Positions 25,692-37,796 of a DNA stretch of 64,000 nt are shown one piece after another. The position numbers were made by a program, and so were the translations under genes. Below the pieces are notes generated by a model. The model had not been told where the DNA came from and searched no databases. It worked only from the letters and a program-made list of their open reading frames with translations. Numbering within the stretch: position 1 is the first letter of the stretch; the number at the start of each line of letters is the position of its first letter. Source of the stretch: Alitta virens (lineage: Eukaryota > Annelida > Polychaeta > Phyllodocida > Nereididae); assembly GCA_932294295.1 (NCBI GenBank), contig OW028579.1:30763250-30827249 (forward strand). Direction: 5' to 3'.

Positions 25692-26372
25692 ATCAAGGTA
25701 GACGACATAACTTCATCTGGAAAACTCATGGTGGATGAGAAACCAGCAGAATTCACAGCTCAACTGAAAGACCAGAAAGTTGTTGAGGGAGAATCTGTTG
25801 AGTTTACTCTGAAGCTGAACAAGTCAGATATCCAAGTCAAGTGGGCCAAGGGCAAGGATGCTGTACCTGATGAGAGGTAGGTGGTTCACTGGTTCAGTAA
25901 CATTTGTACATTATGACAAGAATTATTCACTAACATAGCTGGCAAGGTTATCGGAAACAAACTGAACAAGCTAGAGTGTTTCCATCAGCAACAAGCCCTC
26001 CGAAAGCTACACAAGATCGCAAAGGACGCCAATCATCCACTATAGTTCCAGTACCTGCCATCCCGAAGGTGATTGAGAAAGGTGATTCAGAGCATGCCTA
26101 GCAAAAACTAACAGAACTCTGAAATCATTTGAACCTGCTACAATAAGACTGTATAATTGTATTGAATCTTAATATTTTTACCGGTAAACTGTGCAATACA
26201 AATTTCCTCTGTCAAGGATATTAATTTCTGCAATTCTGCCGCAGGTTCACGGCTACAAACTCCGACACTGAATATAAGTTGACGATCACTGATGTCAAGC
26301 TCACTGATGCTGACACCTACACAGTCACCCTTCCCAGTGGAAAGACCTGTAAGACTAAGCTCATGATTACTG
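25692..26372 (+). CDS. Ig domain 3, split over two exons
   Basis: Exons 25692-25876 and 26245-26372 join in phase 2 within the domain. They encode the end of domain 2 and a full I-set domain: SVEFTLKLNK, Trp in IQVKWAKGKD, then the E-F region EYKLTITDVKLTDADTYTV. Splice signals are tttcag/gtaggt and cgcag/gtaaga. The domain ends in phase 1 like its neighbours. The intervening intron shows no other feature. Confidence 0.8.
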
Positions 26373-26889
26373 GTAAGATATTAGATTTTCATTTATTTTA
26401 TATCTGTGTCAGTGTGATTTGGCTTCAAAGAAAATCAAACAACACGTAAATAATATATTTAACAGAAAACTACAGTACAATATACACTCATCAGTCATCA
26501 GAAAGGTTTATGAAAGAGTTATCATGGATTGCTCACTGTCAATATGAGTCAATCAAGGGTCCAATATGTGTCAATCGGGTCATCCAGGGTCCAATTTGCA
26601 TTAATCGGGTCATCCAGGGTTCAATATTGTGATACCACCATTGTAAGTAAATGACGTCACAATGGCCCCTGGATTGAAAACTCGCGTACATGATATTATA
26701 TTGACATGAATGTGATTTTTCCGGTTTTTGCCAGAAATCAGGTTTTTTGGCTATAAAACTACTGTAAAACTGTATTTTTCTTATTTTTCTTAATTTCCGG
26801 TTTTTTATTGGTAACAGATCACATCCCTGATGTGCATGCCAAAACCTCTTTAATATGCCCTCTGAACTTACAAAGCAAGCAAAATTGCA

Positions 26890-27240
26890 GACTGTTTTTT
26901 AGCTTGTCTGTTTTTCTTTGAAAAACTTGAGAGCTATTGCCATGATGGCCCAGTCGTCGTCGTCGGCGTTGTCCGGTTAAAGTTTCTGTCCCTGTTCACT
27001 GTGCCCTTCCTACTTTTGCTATATTTATGAAACTTGCCATAGGTATTGCATATGGGTAGGGCTATACTTATAGGGCATAATGTCCCGCGTTGGTGGGACG
27101 GTTGGCAGTTGGCAGGTCTGGTTAACTTCTTACTTATTAGTCCACTGCCCACTGCTCTGTTTCCTCTTATATCTTGTCATATATTGTCCTGCAAAATAGA
27201 CAAGTGTTCACACCGCTCGCGGTGCTCTGGTTGTGCTGTG
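26890..27240 (+). repeat. Dispersed intronic repeat with GTC-triplet run
   Basis: The sequence agcttgtctgtttttctttg, a cgtcgtcgtcggcg triplet run, and a right part (about 27196-27232) ending gttcacaccgctcgcggtgctctg. That right part closely resembles 37077-37111 near the 3' end of the gene, so a dispersed repeat is likely. It has no coding potential. Confidence 0.5.
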
Positions 27241-27269
27241 TTGTGCAAGAGTGCCGTGTCTTTTTGTAG

Positions 27270-27536
27270 CCAAACCATTGGGCATCGTGACTGATCTACA
27301 AGGGCAAGAAGTAATGGAGACTGAGGAAGCCGAGTTCACGATTGAGTTGAACAAACCAGATCAGCAGGTGGTGTGGTACCACAAGGGCAAGAAGGTGGTG
27401 GCTGGGGACAAGTATGTCGCGTCATCAGAAGGCAATGTCTACAAGTTGATCATCAAGGGATGTACATTGGAAGACACAGCCGACGTCGAGATGACGGTCG
27501 AGAAACTGAAATCCACTGCCAAGCTCACTGTCATAG
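27270..27536 (+). CDS. Ig (I-set) domain exon 4
   Basis: A single phase-1 exon after a tttgtag acceptor encodes a complete 89-residue I-set domain: AEFTIELNKP, Trp in QQVVWYHKGKKV, and the E-F region YKLIIKGCTLEDTADVEMTV. The next compatible exon in phase is 28805, which is the second copy of the linker found before the Ig block. If they splice together, the Ig array runs straight into the recombinase half of the gene. Confidence 0.85.
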
Positions 27537-27892
27537 GTATTTTCTTCACCTCTTCATCCTCCTTTCATTATATCCTCTTTTGATGCTAACTTGTGCCACA
27601 AACAGAATTTCCTCAAATGCTAACCATATTAAGGTAAAAAAACATCATAATGAATGTCTTACTTTATGCCACAAATTCACCAGTTAAAAGAGAATTTAGC
27701 ATGCATGAGAGGTCCATATTAAATGTTGAAAGGACTCGGCAACTTTCAACTGAATTGGAATGGACATGACATAACTGTATACCTTGTTATGTGCATGGTT
27801 ACCAGTTATTTTTTGTGATAAAAACAATGCAGAGTTTTATGTTTATAATGAGGTGGTAAAGTTGGTAGCTCACATGAATCACGTGCAAGAAA

Positions 27893-28374
27893 TAATATAT
27901 TGCAGAACTATATTAATTATAATGTTTTAATGTTTGTGCTTGAAACACCCACAAGGTCCCTGCCATTGTACTCCCTGAAAATTAGGGTATAGGTGCTCGG
28001 ACCTGGCCTCCAAAACACAACCCAACTGAGGTGCTCCAGAAGATGCTCCGGTCCAAAATATGCACCCAACTGGGTGCATATTATTGGTATGAATTTTAAA
28101 AAGTTTGACTATACAATAGTCAGTCAGTATGATTAATGAATATCTGTGTGAATTTAACACAATTACATTTTAACTGGTACAGATTGACGCGAAAAATGTG
28201 GAAAAAGAGCTTTAAAATATTGATAGCCCAGCAAGGGTGCACCTGTTCGATATTTAGGGTCAACCAGGGTGCTCTGAAGGCTAAAAAACGGATCCCCGTA
28301 CACTTGGTCATAGTGAGTACCCCCCGGGGGTCCTGGTTCCTGGGACGCCTTAAATATAGTTCTGCAATATATTA
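27893..28374. mobile_element. MITE with 22-bp terminal inverted repeats
   Basis: TAATATATTGCAGAACTATATT at 27893 is mirrored at 28353-28374. The interior is about 440 bases with no ORF of note. The duplication at the ends is not clear enough to assign a superfamily. It lies in the intron 27537-28804, where I see nothing else. Confidence 0.65.
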
Positions 28375-28804
28375 CTAGGTCTTCAAAATGTTCTCTATGA
28401 AGTAACCTTCATGTTTCAAGAATATCAAATGCCTGGATCATGAATATTTGTGTAATTATCATATATCAAGCATTAGTAAAGTGAGCATTTTAGTTCATTG
28501 TGCACAAGTTTCAGTGACCACTTTTTCTTTGTTGATTCAAACCTCTTTAAGGAGTCTGTGATATATATAGCGAAGTTGGTATCTACTTAGCTGACTGCAA
28601 GTGGCTAACTCTAAAACTATCTAGACCACCATGTACTGGCTGGAGGGCTTCACCCTGATTGCAATTAAGCTTCACATATTTTGGGAGACCATAGAGTTCA
28701 TTGTTATGTTTGTGGCCCAAATATAGCAGAGATCATTTTGTAGTTTGTTTTACTAAAAAAATACCTCCCTTTTGATGGCTGTTTACAGTTTTAAAAATTT
28801 ACAG

Positions 28805-31114
28805 AACTTCAGCTTGATGTGGAGCAACTCTTCTCCTGCAGAAGTGGACCCCTGGTGCAAGGTATGTTATTTTTGTTGGTACTTTATATACCAGCCTGAA
28901 TGTCACACCTAAATGTCATCCTTCTGAAGCTAGAAGAGTTCCCCTTGGCGTAATGGTTAGAGGACCTGTTTCGTTCAAGAACTACTAATTTATGCTTTGC
29001 CAATTACCATATTTGTTTACTTCTCAAATGTTCTAATGTTTCATTCTTCTGTCTACTTTTAAATTTTCTTTGTAATTTGGTACTTTTTACTTTCAGAAGT
29101 TGTTCCGCCTACTGATGAATCTGAGTCTGACAAGGAAAGTGAAATAATTCATTCATCATACAAGTGAGTATGGTTGAAAAGCTTATAATGCGATATAATT
29201 TAATGGTATCTAAGGCCCTCTCTGTGATTTGTAACTTTTAGGATATCATCTAGTTCTTATCATTGACATTGTTCAGATGTTGAGCAGCTGGGCGGAGAAT
29301 GAGGACTAAATGATTTGCAAAATAACAAATACAGAAAGTGCAGTGGTTGGGAGTTGAACTCTGACCTTTGGGTTTCAATGAGGGCACTCTGTCCTCCACA
29401 CTATTTATTTATTTGCCAAATGATGCTTGAATTCTCTTTTCATTATAGGCCCAAAGGCTGGGAACTTCGGACCAACAGGACTGAACTGCATTTTGAATTT
29501 CAAGGTACGTAAAATGTGAAAAATCCTGATATGGTGGTTGTTGCCAGAATTGTTTTTGATACAGCGAATGATTGTTGCATGATTATCAGCAAAACTTGCT
29601 TTTGAAGAAAATTTCATGATGTCTTATGTCATTTAATGTACTGTCTTCACATGAAGGAGTTATGCAAGTCCCCCAGGGAATTTCATGGATACTGGTGGAA
29701 CAAATAAAGCAGAACTTCTATTTGTGGAGAAGCATAAAGTATCAATATGTAGTACACAATTATGTCAAATCAAAAATGCATATTTAGCTCATAATTCACT
29801 GCAGAGAAAATCACAAGTGTACATTGTAACAAAGGCAAACTTAAGTTACTATAGACTGGCCAATATGAAAAAATAAATGTCACACTTGCTCAGCAACCAA
29901 AATCCTTAATCAATTTTTTGCTGGATTCACTTGACAGAATGATAGTGACTCTTGATGCTTAAAACAGACAGTGTCCTGGATTGCCATTTTTACTCCAATT
30001 GAAATCTAGGCAAATTCACAATTTCTTTCCTCAGATGGAGCTGAAATATTGCATTGGACTTAACCTGACAAGAAAATATTCGGACACGTATGGGCAATGG
30101 GACACTGTCTGTTTGAAAACAGCATCATTGAGAGTCTCTGTCACTTTTTTAGGCATCCCTACAGTAAATTTAAAGTGCTCGGCGGACCCTCTAGATCACT
30201 CTCGAATTTTTTATAATGGAACAGATTTACACTGGGAACAGTATCCAATTCAATCCCCATTCTACTCATCGTCTCATTGCACTTTTTCTAATTTATTTTA
30301 CTTTAGGCAGCAATAATGAGTCTGAGGATGACACAGATGGAGATCCAACCTACCATAGTGATACAGATGGTAACTATGACTTATAATATGTTGGGCATAT
30401 TCATCATAGAATGGACAAATCCTAAGAATTAAAATGCCTCAGCGAAACGTAAACTTGACCATTCAAGTAAAACAAACTGGTCTAGTGTGTCATAAAACAG
30501 CTGATCCAATATACAATTTTCCTCAAATTCAAATGTTCTTTGGCAGTGCAATGGTCAGCATTCACTCCCAAAATTTTAAATCTGATGTAGAGGTTGAGGG
30601 TAAAAAAAACCTTGACTTTTGAACTAAAATCTCTGCATGACTTTTTGTATACTTCAAAATACCTAAAATATTAGTGAGTCTCGAAAATAATATGTAGCAA
30701 TGCAAGAGTGTTATTCACAGGTGTCATAGAACAGCTCATGGGTTCATGACAAGGTTTTTCTGGCAAATCGCACAGGAGCAAAAATTAAAAAGTAGTGTCA
30801 GTCACAGTAGTGCCAGTCATGCACATTTCGTGTGGCTATGTGAAAATAAGAAATCTCATTAGTACAGGTTAAATGTCATGAATATTAGATGGAATTCATT
30901 TGAAATATTTGGGTACTAACTAACTATTGGCTTGACAATTCTCCCCGAACAGATATTGATAGTTCCGAAGATGACAGTGGTCAACAAATTTCTGAAGTTG
31001 AGGTGCAGGAGGCGAATGAGGAGGCGAATGAAGACGTGAAAGAGCAAAGACAAGACCTGGCGCGAGAGAATAGTGTAGTGGAGAGAGAGAAAAATGCCAC
31101 TGGAATAGACCAAG
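28805..31114 (+). CDS. Acidic linker exons before the recombinase
   Basis: Five exons in compatible phase: 28805-28861 (ELQLDVEQLFSCRSG, duplicate of 2262), 29097-29163 (Glu/Ser-rich), 29449-29504 (KPKGWELRTNRTELHFEF), 30307-30369 (SEDDTDGDPTYHSDTD) and 30953-31114 (Glu/Gln-rich, with a repeated QEANEEANED). Each has consensus acceptors and donors. They build a largely acidic, disordered stretch leading to the zinc-finger/recombinase exon at 32284. Short tRNA-like SINE scraps lie in the introns near 28941 and 29330. The function of this segment is unknown. Confidence 0.55.
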
Positions 31115-31316
31115 GTAATTCTAAACTACAAGACTCATTTGCATTCAAGAGAAATGCAAGACTAATACATGAGATAAGCGCAATAAAGATGCAAGATTAA
31201 GACTGTTGTATCTTTCTTGCATATGAACGAAGATGCAAGAGCAGTACCTGCCAAAAATTTCTGTTTCTAAAGTCTAGATTTCGGCTATAAATATAGTCTG
31301 GTGGTTTCCTTGCATA

Positions 31317-31687
31317 CAGGGCTCTGAAATCGGGAGTCGATGGAGTCGGCCTATTTTGGGTGTAGTCGGCATTGGAGTCGGTGAAAAATAGACTGACTCC
31401 CGAGTTAAAATTTGAAATACCTGTATACAGAGTAGATAAATCAAACAAAATGTAGAAAGTCTGTCAAAAATAGGCCTTTGCAATGCACCAGAAATAAACG
31501 GATATTTGTGTCTCCATGTTAGTGCTGTAGCCACAGACAAATAGGATAAAACCATGATAAATAACAGTGATTATCGTATAAATTTTCTGGTTCAGCCTTG
31601 GCTTGCAGTATGTCTGCCGGAGTCGGGAGTCAGGTTTTCAGGGAGTCAGGTTTTCAGGAGCTCTCTGACACCGACTCCAGAGCCCTG
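31317..31687. mobile_element. hAT-like MITE
   Basis: Ends CAGGGCTCTGAAATCGGGAG and ...CGACTCCAGAGCCCTG form terminal inverted repeats of hAT type. The GAGTCGG motif recurs inside. I could not match an 8-bp duplication. Confidence 0.55.
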
Positions 31688-32168
31688 CCAAGTTGCATTG
31701 ACTCTTACATTTTTCTTGAACTTTTCTTGCATTTTTATCAGACAGGGTAGTGAAGCGCTGACATCATATTTTGTCTTCAAAGTGTCTTGTATACCCAGAT
31801 TATTGTTCATTTTCAATGAGCCCCTTTCTCGCAGATGCAGAAAAGGCATAGGTTTGTCCTGATTTATAATTTGTGGTGCGAATAATACTTTCAGAGCTCT
31901 GTTTACATTTCAAATATATGCATTGTGGATGCCCTTTTTTACATCATGAAGATGGTGTGCCTGCAGATAGTTGATGTGACTCTTCAGATGAACTGTCAAG
32001 GCAAATGCATCTAGTATGCTTTAGTGTTAAGAAACAAGTGCATTTCTGAAACGTTTCTTTGTTTATATGGTGGTTGTGGTTGCCCAAAATTTGCTTGCTT
32101 GTAGATGTGAGTGCCGAACGAAACAGAGAAACTTTTATGTTAGCATGTTAGGCATGTGGTCAGTGACC

Positions 32169-32219
32169 AATCTTGTATGTTAGCATGTGGTCACTGACCA
32201 CATGCTAACATACAAGATT
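32169..32219. repeat. 51-bp near-perfect palindrome
   Basis: Two 24-base arms (AATCTTGTATGTTAGCATGT...) are separated by three bases. Partial extra copies of the arm (gttagcatgttaggcatgtggtcagtg) lie just upstream. It is about 65 bases before the recombinase exon. Confidence 0.85.
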
Positions 32220-32283
32220 AATCCTAATCCCTGGAAGGATTTAAACATTATTTATTGAGTGATGTTTGTAACCTATATTTCAG

Positions 32284-33809
32284 GTTCCAAATACAAGAAG
32301 CCAGCGAGACCCTGCCCCTTCTGCCAGCAATGCTTCGCAAACCTACCCCGACATCTCACCCAAAAACACCATGACAAGGACGAGGTCAAAAAGCTGAATG
32401 GAATGGCAAATAAATACAGGATTGCAGCATTAGACCTGTTACGAAAGAGGGGCATAGAACTGAAAAACAGGCAAATTGTGAGCCAACAGCTTGACACACC
32501 TCTCTATCAAGAACGTAAATCAAAAAAAGGCCAGAATCAGTTGAGTACCTGTGCTAAATGTGGTGGATACTTTAATTCGAAGTATATTCTACGCCACAAA
32601 CGTCGATGCAAATCTCAAAACAGCCCCAGTCAAGTGAATCCTCAAGTAACTCCTCAAGTCGAAACGGCAAAGGCAGACCGCACAAAAGAAGATACCTTGT
32701 GGCAGAGAGTTCTTGCAAAAATGAAAGATGGTGAAGTAAAAAACACCCTTATGGCCGATGAAATGATCCTTGAAATTGGAAGGATAGCTTTGAAGATGCG
32801 GAAACCCAACAAATTGAAGAAAGCTATCGACAAGGCTCGAAACGAAATGCGTCTCTTGGCTAAGCTCACAATCAAGGCAAACCTGAAAATCATTGAATTG
32901 TTCAGCATAGACAAAATGGATGAGCTAGAGGATGCCCTGTCTTCCATTGGAGAAGGAAAACCAGGATTGCTGACAAATCTGGGGAATTTGGTAAAGAAGA
33001 GTTGCAAGAACTTAGGACCCTACCTCTTGAGGACGTCACGAAAAAAGGAAGCAAGTACTCTGAAGGAATTCCTTGATTTTTTCGCTTCACCTGCTGTGTA
33101 TGCTCAGAACTTTGCTGCCTCTGAATACGAATTGAAAAAAAAGCGGCAGAGTGAAAATCGGAAACCGGCAAGATTGCCTGACGAAGATGACTTCAATTTC
33201 CTTCTCAGCCATCTTATCAATGACGTAAAACAGGCCACAGAGCCGGAAACAAAAGGCGAATATGTAGCCTTGCGGAGGAATCTGCATGCTTTATTGACTT
33301 TATATAATGGGCGACGAGGAAATGAGGTTTCTGAAATCAGTATAACAGATTGGAAAGAAAAGGATTCCTGGCTCGAGACAGAACTGAGCAGCGATTACCA
33401 TGTGTTATTCATAATGGGCAAAAATGACCAACTTCTCCCAGTGTTTGTGCCCAAATATTGTACTGATCGCATCGACAGCTTGGCAGATTCTGAAGTTAGG
33501 CAAAAGGTTGGCGTAGACCAAGCGAATGAATATCTATTCGCCTACACTGGTGATTCAACTTATTCTGTTTTGGGATATAACGAAATTCAGGCTGTTTGCC
33601 AGAAGTTGAAAATTCCAATGATTGATGCCACCAGTAACAGGCACAGGGCATCTACCCGATTGTGGCAGCTTGACCTTGGCGAGAGGCATATTGAAGAGCT
33701 AATGGCACATATTGGGCACAGCACCAACATCGACAAGAACATTTATCAATGTCCCCCTGTGAGGCAACTTCTAAATCATGTGGCACCAGTCCTAGAAAGG
33801 ATCACGCAG
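32284..33809 (+). CDS. Zinc-finger and Crypton-like tyrosine recombinase exon
   Basis: One large exon (tttcag to gtataa) encodes about 508 residues. Near its start are two C2H2-type fingers (CPFC...HLTQKH and CAKC...HKRRC). A helical region follows, then a C-terminal tyrosine-recombinase domain: first Arg in LYNGRRGNEVSEI, an RH pair in SNRHRASTRLW, GH in LMAHIGHSTN and the candidate nucleophile Tyr in KNIYQCP. The His usually three residues before the box II Arg is not there. Cryptons use such enzymes to cut and join DNA, and many animal relatives are domesticated. Here it is spliced to upstream acidic exons, which favours a host gene or exapted element. The reading frame is intact. Confidence 0.8.
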
Positions 33810-33882
33810 GTATAATTAGTTGTAAATGTTACATCACAAGTTTCAGAGAAAATTAACATTTCTTGTGCATTTGTTTCTACAG

Positions 33883-33894
33883 GCTGTGCCATAA
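33883..33894 (+). CDS. Possible alternative short last exon
   Basis: A good acceptor (tttctacag) followed by three codons and TAA would end the protein in Ala-Val-Pro just after the recombinase domain. It is in phase 0 with the donor at 33810. The alternative is splicing onward to 34505, also in phase 0. Confidence 0.3.
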   Translation, partial: AVP

Positions 33895-34075
33895 AGATTT
33901 ACCCATCATGGAAGGTAGCTCATCGATGTTTGTGTTACTGACCTTGAAATTTTGTAGCCTACTTGTCATTTCAGACGTAATTCGAATACAAGTGTTCAAG
34001 TCATCCACTTACATTCAAACTACATACAAAATGACATGCAATAATTTCAAGGTCAGTGAGACAAACAGTGATGAG

Positions 34076-34427
34076 CAGGGCTCGACATTAAGCATGATGA
34101 TGTGCCTGTCCATGGGACAGATATTGCTTCAAATTTACCTGTCCCACTTGTCCCGACACCTGTCCAAACCCAGCTCAATGTTTTAATAAATGGTATTTTA
34201 ACACAATATGCACCTAATTTAAGCTGCATAGAACGGTGTGCATGAAGTGAGTGAGAACAGACGTTTTCGTGATCTAATAAAACCGTCACTGCAGTGAGAA
34301 ATTATAAAGGTCGTTTAGTTTTTTGCTTCACCTGTCCCACAGGACAGGTATGGGCTTGGCTTTAACTGTCCGACAGGGCACTTTTACATGTCCAGGACAG
34401 TCGGACAGGCTTTAATGTCAAGCACTG
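34076..34427. mobile_element. hAT MITE with 8-bp target duplication
   Basis: Ends CAGGGCTCGACATTAA and TTAATGTCAAGCACTG are flanked by GTGATGAG on both sides (34068-34075 and 34428-34435). The interior is built of CTGTCC/GGACAG repeats. It is non-autonomous and lies in an intron. Confidence 0.8.
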
Positions 34428-34504
34428 GTGATGAGGCAACTTTCCATGATAGGTAAATGTTTATGGTGCACCCTGTATATGCCATGTTCACATAATTATT
34501 GCAG

Positions 34505-37046
34505 GGAGCCTCAGCCAGAACCAACAAAGAACCAAGAGACGAAATGGAAATTGACACAAGCGATTCTGAGGAGGATTCTGAGGCTGGGTCACGAAAGGTT
34601 CACTTATTGCAAGGAGCCTCAACCAGAACCAACAAAAACGAAGTACCAAGAAAAGAAATTGACACAAGCGATTCTGAAATTGAGACAAGTGATTCTGAGG
34701 TAATGATGATTGATAGAGAGACCAAAATGTTCATTTTAACAAAGAGGACCCAATTGCGCATTATTGTGATTGGTTAACTTCAGTCAATCAATATCATCAT
34801 TGCAAGGTTTTGTAATGAAATGCATTTTGGGCACAATGAGCTACATAACTGTGGTCAATTAATTGTTATCTACCACCTTACAGTAGAGTTCAGCTCTTAT
34901 AATTTTGCAAGACTTTCAGCCATTTGCCTAAAAACAAGCCTGGTGGAGGAGACAGTGCTGGTGTTTGTCAAACCCAAATATCGTGCCTAAAAGTGATCTT
35001 TTCAGCAGAATATACGTACACTTAAGTGAAGGCAGTGTACTGCAGTTTCATTGAATAATTTCTATGAGGCACTTGCATGGGATTTTGTATTACCTACCAG
35101 ATTGCACAATGCACAATGAAGTTTTGTACTTGTTTCTACATATTGCGCCATGTTCACATATTGCAGAGAAAGAAAGCTAAGAGAAAACGGAAGGCGAAGG
35201 CAGGGTCTAACAAGAGGAGGAAGGCAGAAGAAACACTGATGGTAAATAAATGATAAAGTGATAGAGAGACCAAAGTAATATCAATGTTGCTTGTGCCAGA
35301 ATAATGTAAGCAGCAAGAAATATTAGTCTGGCAGCCTCAAGATTTAAGAAAGTACCTCCAAATATGTTTGACAATTATTCCTGATAATAAACAGTGAAGT
35401 TGTTGGTGAAAAGTGTTTGTACTAAATAGCCTTTACAGGTGCTGATAGGGCGTGAATAATATTCAGCCAGTTATTATCTCAGTACTTGACATCAAAAACA
35501 ATAACATCTGCAGAAAAATATTCATTCAAATACTTGTTGTCTCTTGTAGGAACGAGTCAAATGGCCAAAGGCTGCTACGCAGTTGGTTAATCAAACATTC
35601 GCGGACTACGTCACGGGCATGATTAAGCACTGTTATCCAGGTAAATTCAATGATATTGGTATTTTTTTTCATCTACTTGAAGCATGCATGTGGAATTCTT
35701 TCAGTGACTGTCCAAAATGATAAATAATAATCCTGAAGTTGCTACACTGTATGCCATAACATAGCCTACAAGCAAAGTTACACACTAGAAATCTACATTC
35801 ATCAGATCTTGTCAGTCAAATCAATTCAAGAAGTGCATTTTAATTTTTAAGTGTCATTTTTGTCTACAGTGCCTTTTAAAATTATTATGTACTTTCATTT
35901 TCCTATTGAATATCTCTTCATAGAATCTGGTGAGAAGCAGTTGTGTCTCAGCAGTCAAAAGTATTGGGACACTTGCAACTGTTCATTTTCCATTCTTCAC
36001 TGCACTCATTATAGATGGGACATCATAACTTTTAGTGCTTATAGATACCCAAGTATTCATAGATGATGACTGAAACCCAATTGATCCATACCTTCTTTCC
36101 TGTGTGGTGCTACAAATGGAAAATGAAAGTATACACAAGCGTCCCAATACTTTTAGAGGGCACTGTAAGTTAAAACTTTTGAAACATTGTCATTGAGCAG
36201 ATACTGATGAGGTAACCAGAAAAAAAACAAAAAGAAAACTGGTTGTCTGACACACAGAGTCTGATTTCATTGCGGCAGGTGGGGATATAATGACTGAAAT
36301 CTGCAATAAGACTCTCACAGACTCTGTGTGTCAGACAACCAGTTTCTCCCCCCCCCCCCCCCCGCAACGAAGTGGAGGGGGTATACTGTAATCAGCTTGT
36401 CTGTCCGTCCATCTATCGCGCTGTCCGTCTGTCCATCTGAAAATCTTGTACGGGCCATTGCTTGGAAACTACTGGATGGATTTATTTGATATTTGGCATA
36501 GTTGTTCCTTATGATGAGTAGTTGTGCACCCTAGGTTGGCATTGTCAGGGGCGGATCCAGAGGAGAACTGGAGGAGTGAAAATTCTCCTACCGATCTTGT
36601 CAGGACTATTACTTCGGAACTACTGGATGAAGTTACTTGACATTGGCATAGTTGTTCCTTATGATGAGTAGAACTTTGTGCACCTGGGAGTTGGTTTGTT
36701 CATGGGCGGATCCAGAGGGGAACATTCTCAGGGGTAACAAATTTATGCATTATGTTGCAGGGGGTTTCCCAGCCCTTTAGGACTGTTTTCTTGTTTAAAT
36801 ATGGGACAATGGGATAAAATCAAAAAAGCACATGACAGATTCTGTGTCTTTTATGGTATGCTGGTGTCAGTTGTAATATAGCAATGTCATGAACCTTTTT
36901 CTATTTTTGCAGGAAAAAAGGAAATAGAAGCCTTCCAGGCTAAATCATGTGCCTTCATAAAGACATTATCCTGGGAAGCAGTGAAGCGCAAGATCTTCAA
37001 TGAAAAAAAAACTCTGTGCCAAAAAATGAAAAAAATTGAAAAATAA
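34505..37046 (+). CDS. 3' exons: acidic repeats, basic stretch and C-terminal domain
   Basis: Exons 34505-34699, 35167-35241, 35550-35640 and 36913-37046 join in phase 0, 0 and 1. The first holds a tandem repeat (GASARTNK...EIDTSDSE, then GASTRTNK...EIDTSDSE). The second is a nuclear-signal-like run (RKKAKRKRKAKAG). The last two form a compact domain with WPKAATQLVNQTF, YPGKKEIEAF and LSWEAVKRKIFNE, ending at TAA. I associate this Trp/Pro-Gly-Lys domain with the C-termini of animal Crypton-related or KMT5A-like multidomain proteins, from general knowledge and unverified. It is probably the main 3' end of the gene. Confidence 0.6.
35867..36165. mobile_element. Tc1/mariner-type MITE
   Basis: Ends CAGTGCCTTTTAAAAT and CTTTTAGAGGGCACTG are flanked by TA on both sides. 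The left and right inverted repeats share a further GTACTTTCATTTTCC-like block. It is 299 bases long with no transposase. Confidence 0.75.
36236..36345. repeat. 27-bp inverted repeat hairpin and poly-C tract
   Basis: AAACTGGTTGTCTGACACAC... at 36236-36262 pairs perfectly with 36319-36345 around a 56-base loop. A C(16) run follows at about 36348-36363. Confidence 0.75.
36361..36790 (+). repeat. Dispersed repeat, two similar units
   Basis: The sequence begins cgcaacgaagtggagggggtatactgtaatc, a type often seen in marine invertebrate introns. The block tactggatg...gcatagttgttccttatgatgagtag occurs twice (about 36470-36525 and 36620-36675), each copy followed by ggcggatccaga. Confidence 0.6.
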
Positions 37047-37796
37047 TTGTTGTAATTTTTAGCTTGTTCCAGCAAAACAGACGAGCGTTCACACTGCTTG
37101 TGGTGCTCTGATACATGTTTCTGTTCAGATTTGAGTAATGACATCAATCACACACAAGACACATCAGAGTTTGGTTGTATTTGACAGCTTTGGAAGTTTT
37201 GCTAAAGTTTTATTTTAACTATTACTATGCTATGCCTGTTTATGTCTGCCGTGATATATCTGTTGCATAATGTATTATATTCCATCATAGTTAAAAACAT
37301 AAAAAAGAAAGGCATGAAATTTGGAAAATTTAAAAGGTTTATATCTATGTCTAGTTGTCACTGCTGTACTGTTTCTAGAAGTTACAGCATGGCGCAGAAG
37401 TTCAATGTTGATTACTGAATGATTGATTTCTAATCAAGTTAAATGTATATATAATTTGACAGTGTATGATGCTGTATTTCCCTTTAAGCAGGCTGGAACA
37501 ATAAGCACAACCGTTACAGTAGTGATGACAAAATTCGATGCTAAACATGGCAGGCCAAGATTTTTTCAAGGTGATCTCAGATGTACCATGAGAAAGATTT
37601 GCTGGTATGTTCCTCGATAACTTAAAGGGTATTTATGAGTACAACTCTGCTACAAGTTAAAAAGCAAATGCATGAGAAGCTGAATGAACTGTTCCTAGTC
37701 CACGGACATGCATATGCTGCGAATTTGCTTGCGCTTGCTGTAAGTTATATCGCTGCCTGCTTATGTTGATATTGAATAGTTGATTATAATTATGAT
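37047..37796. other. Downstream flank of the chimeric gene, no gene seen
   Basis: AT-rich sequence following the stop at 37046. The first part (37060-37111) repeats the tail of the repeat at 26890-27240. I see no ORF, RNA gene or clear poly(A) signal. Confidence 0.5.
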
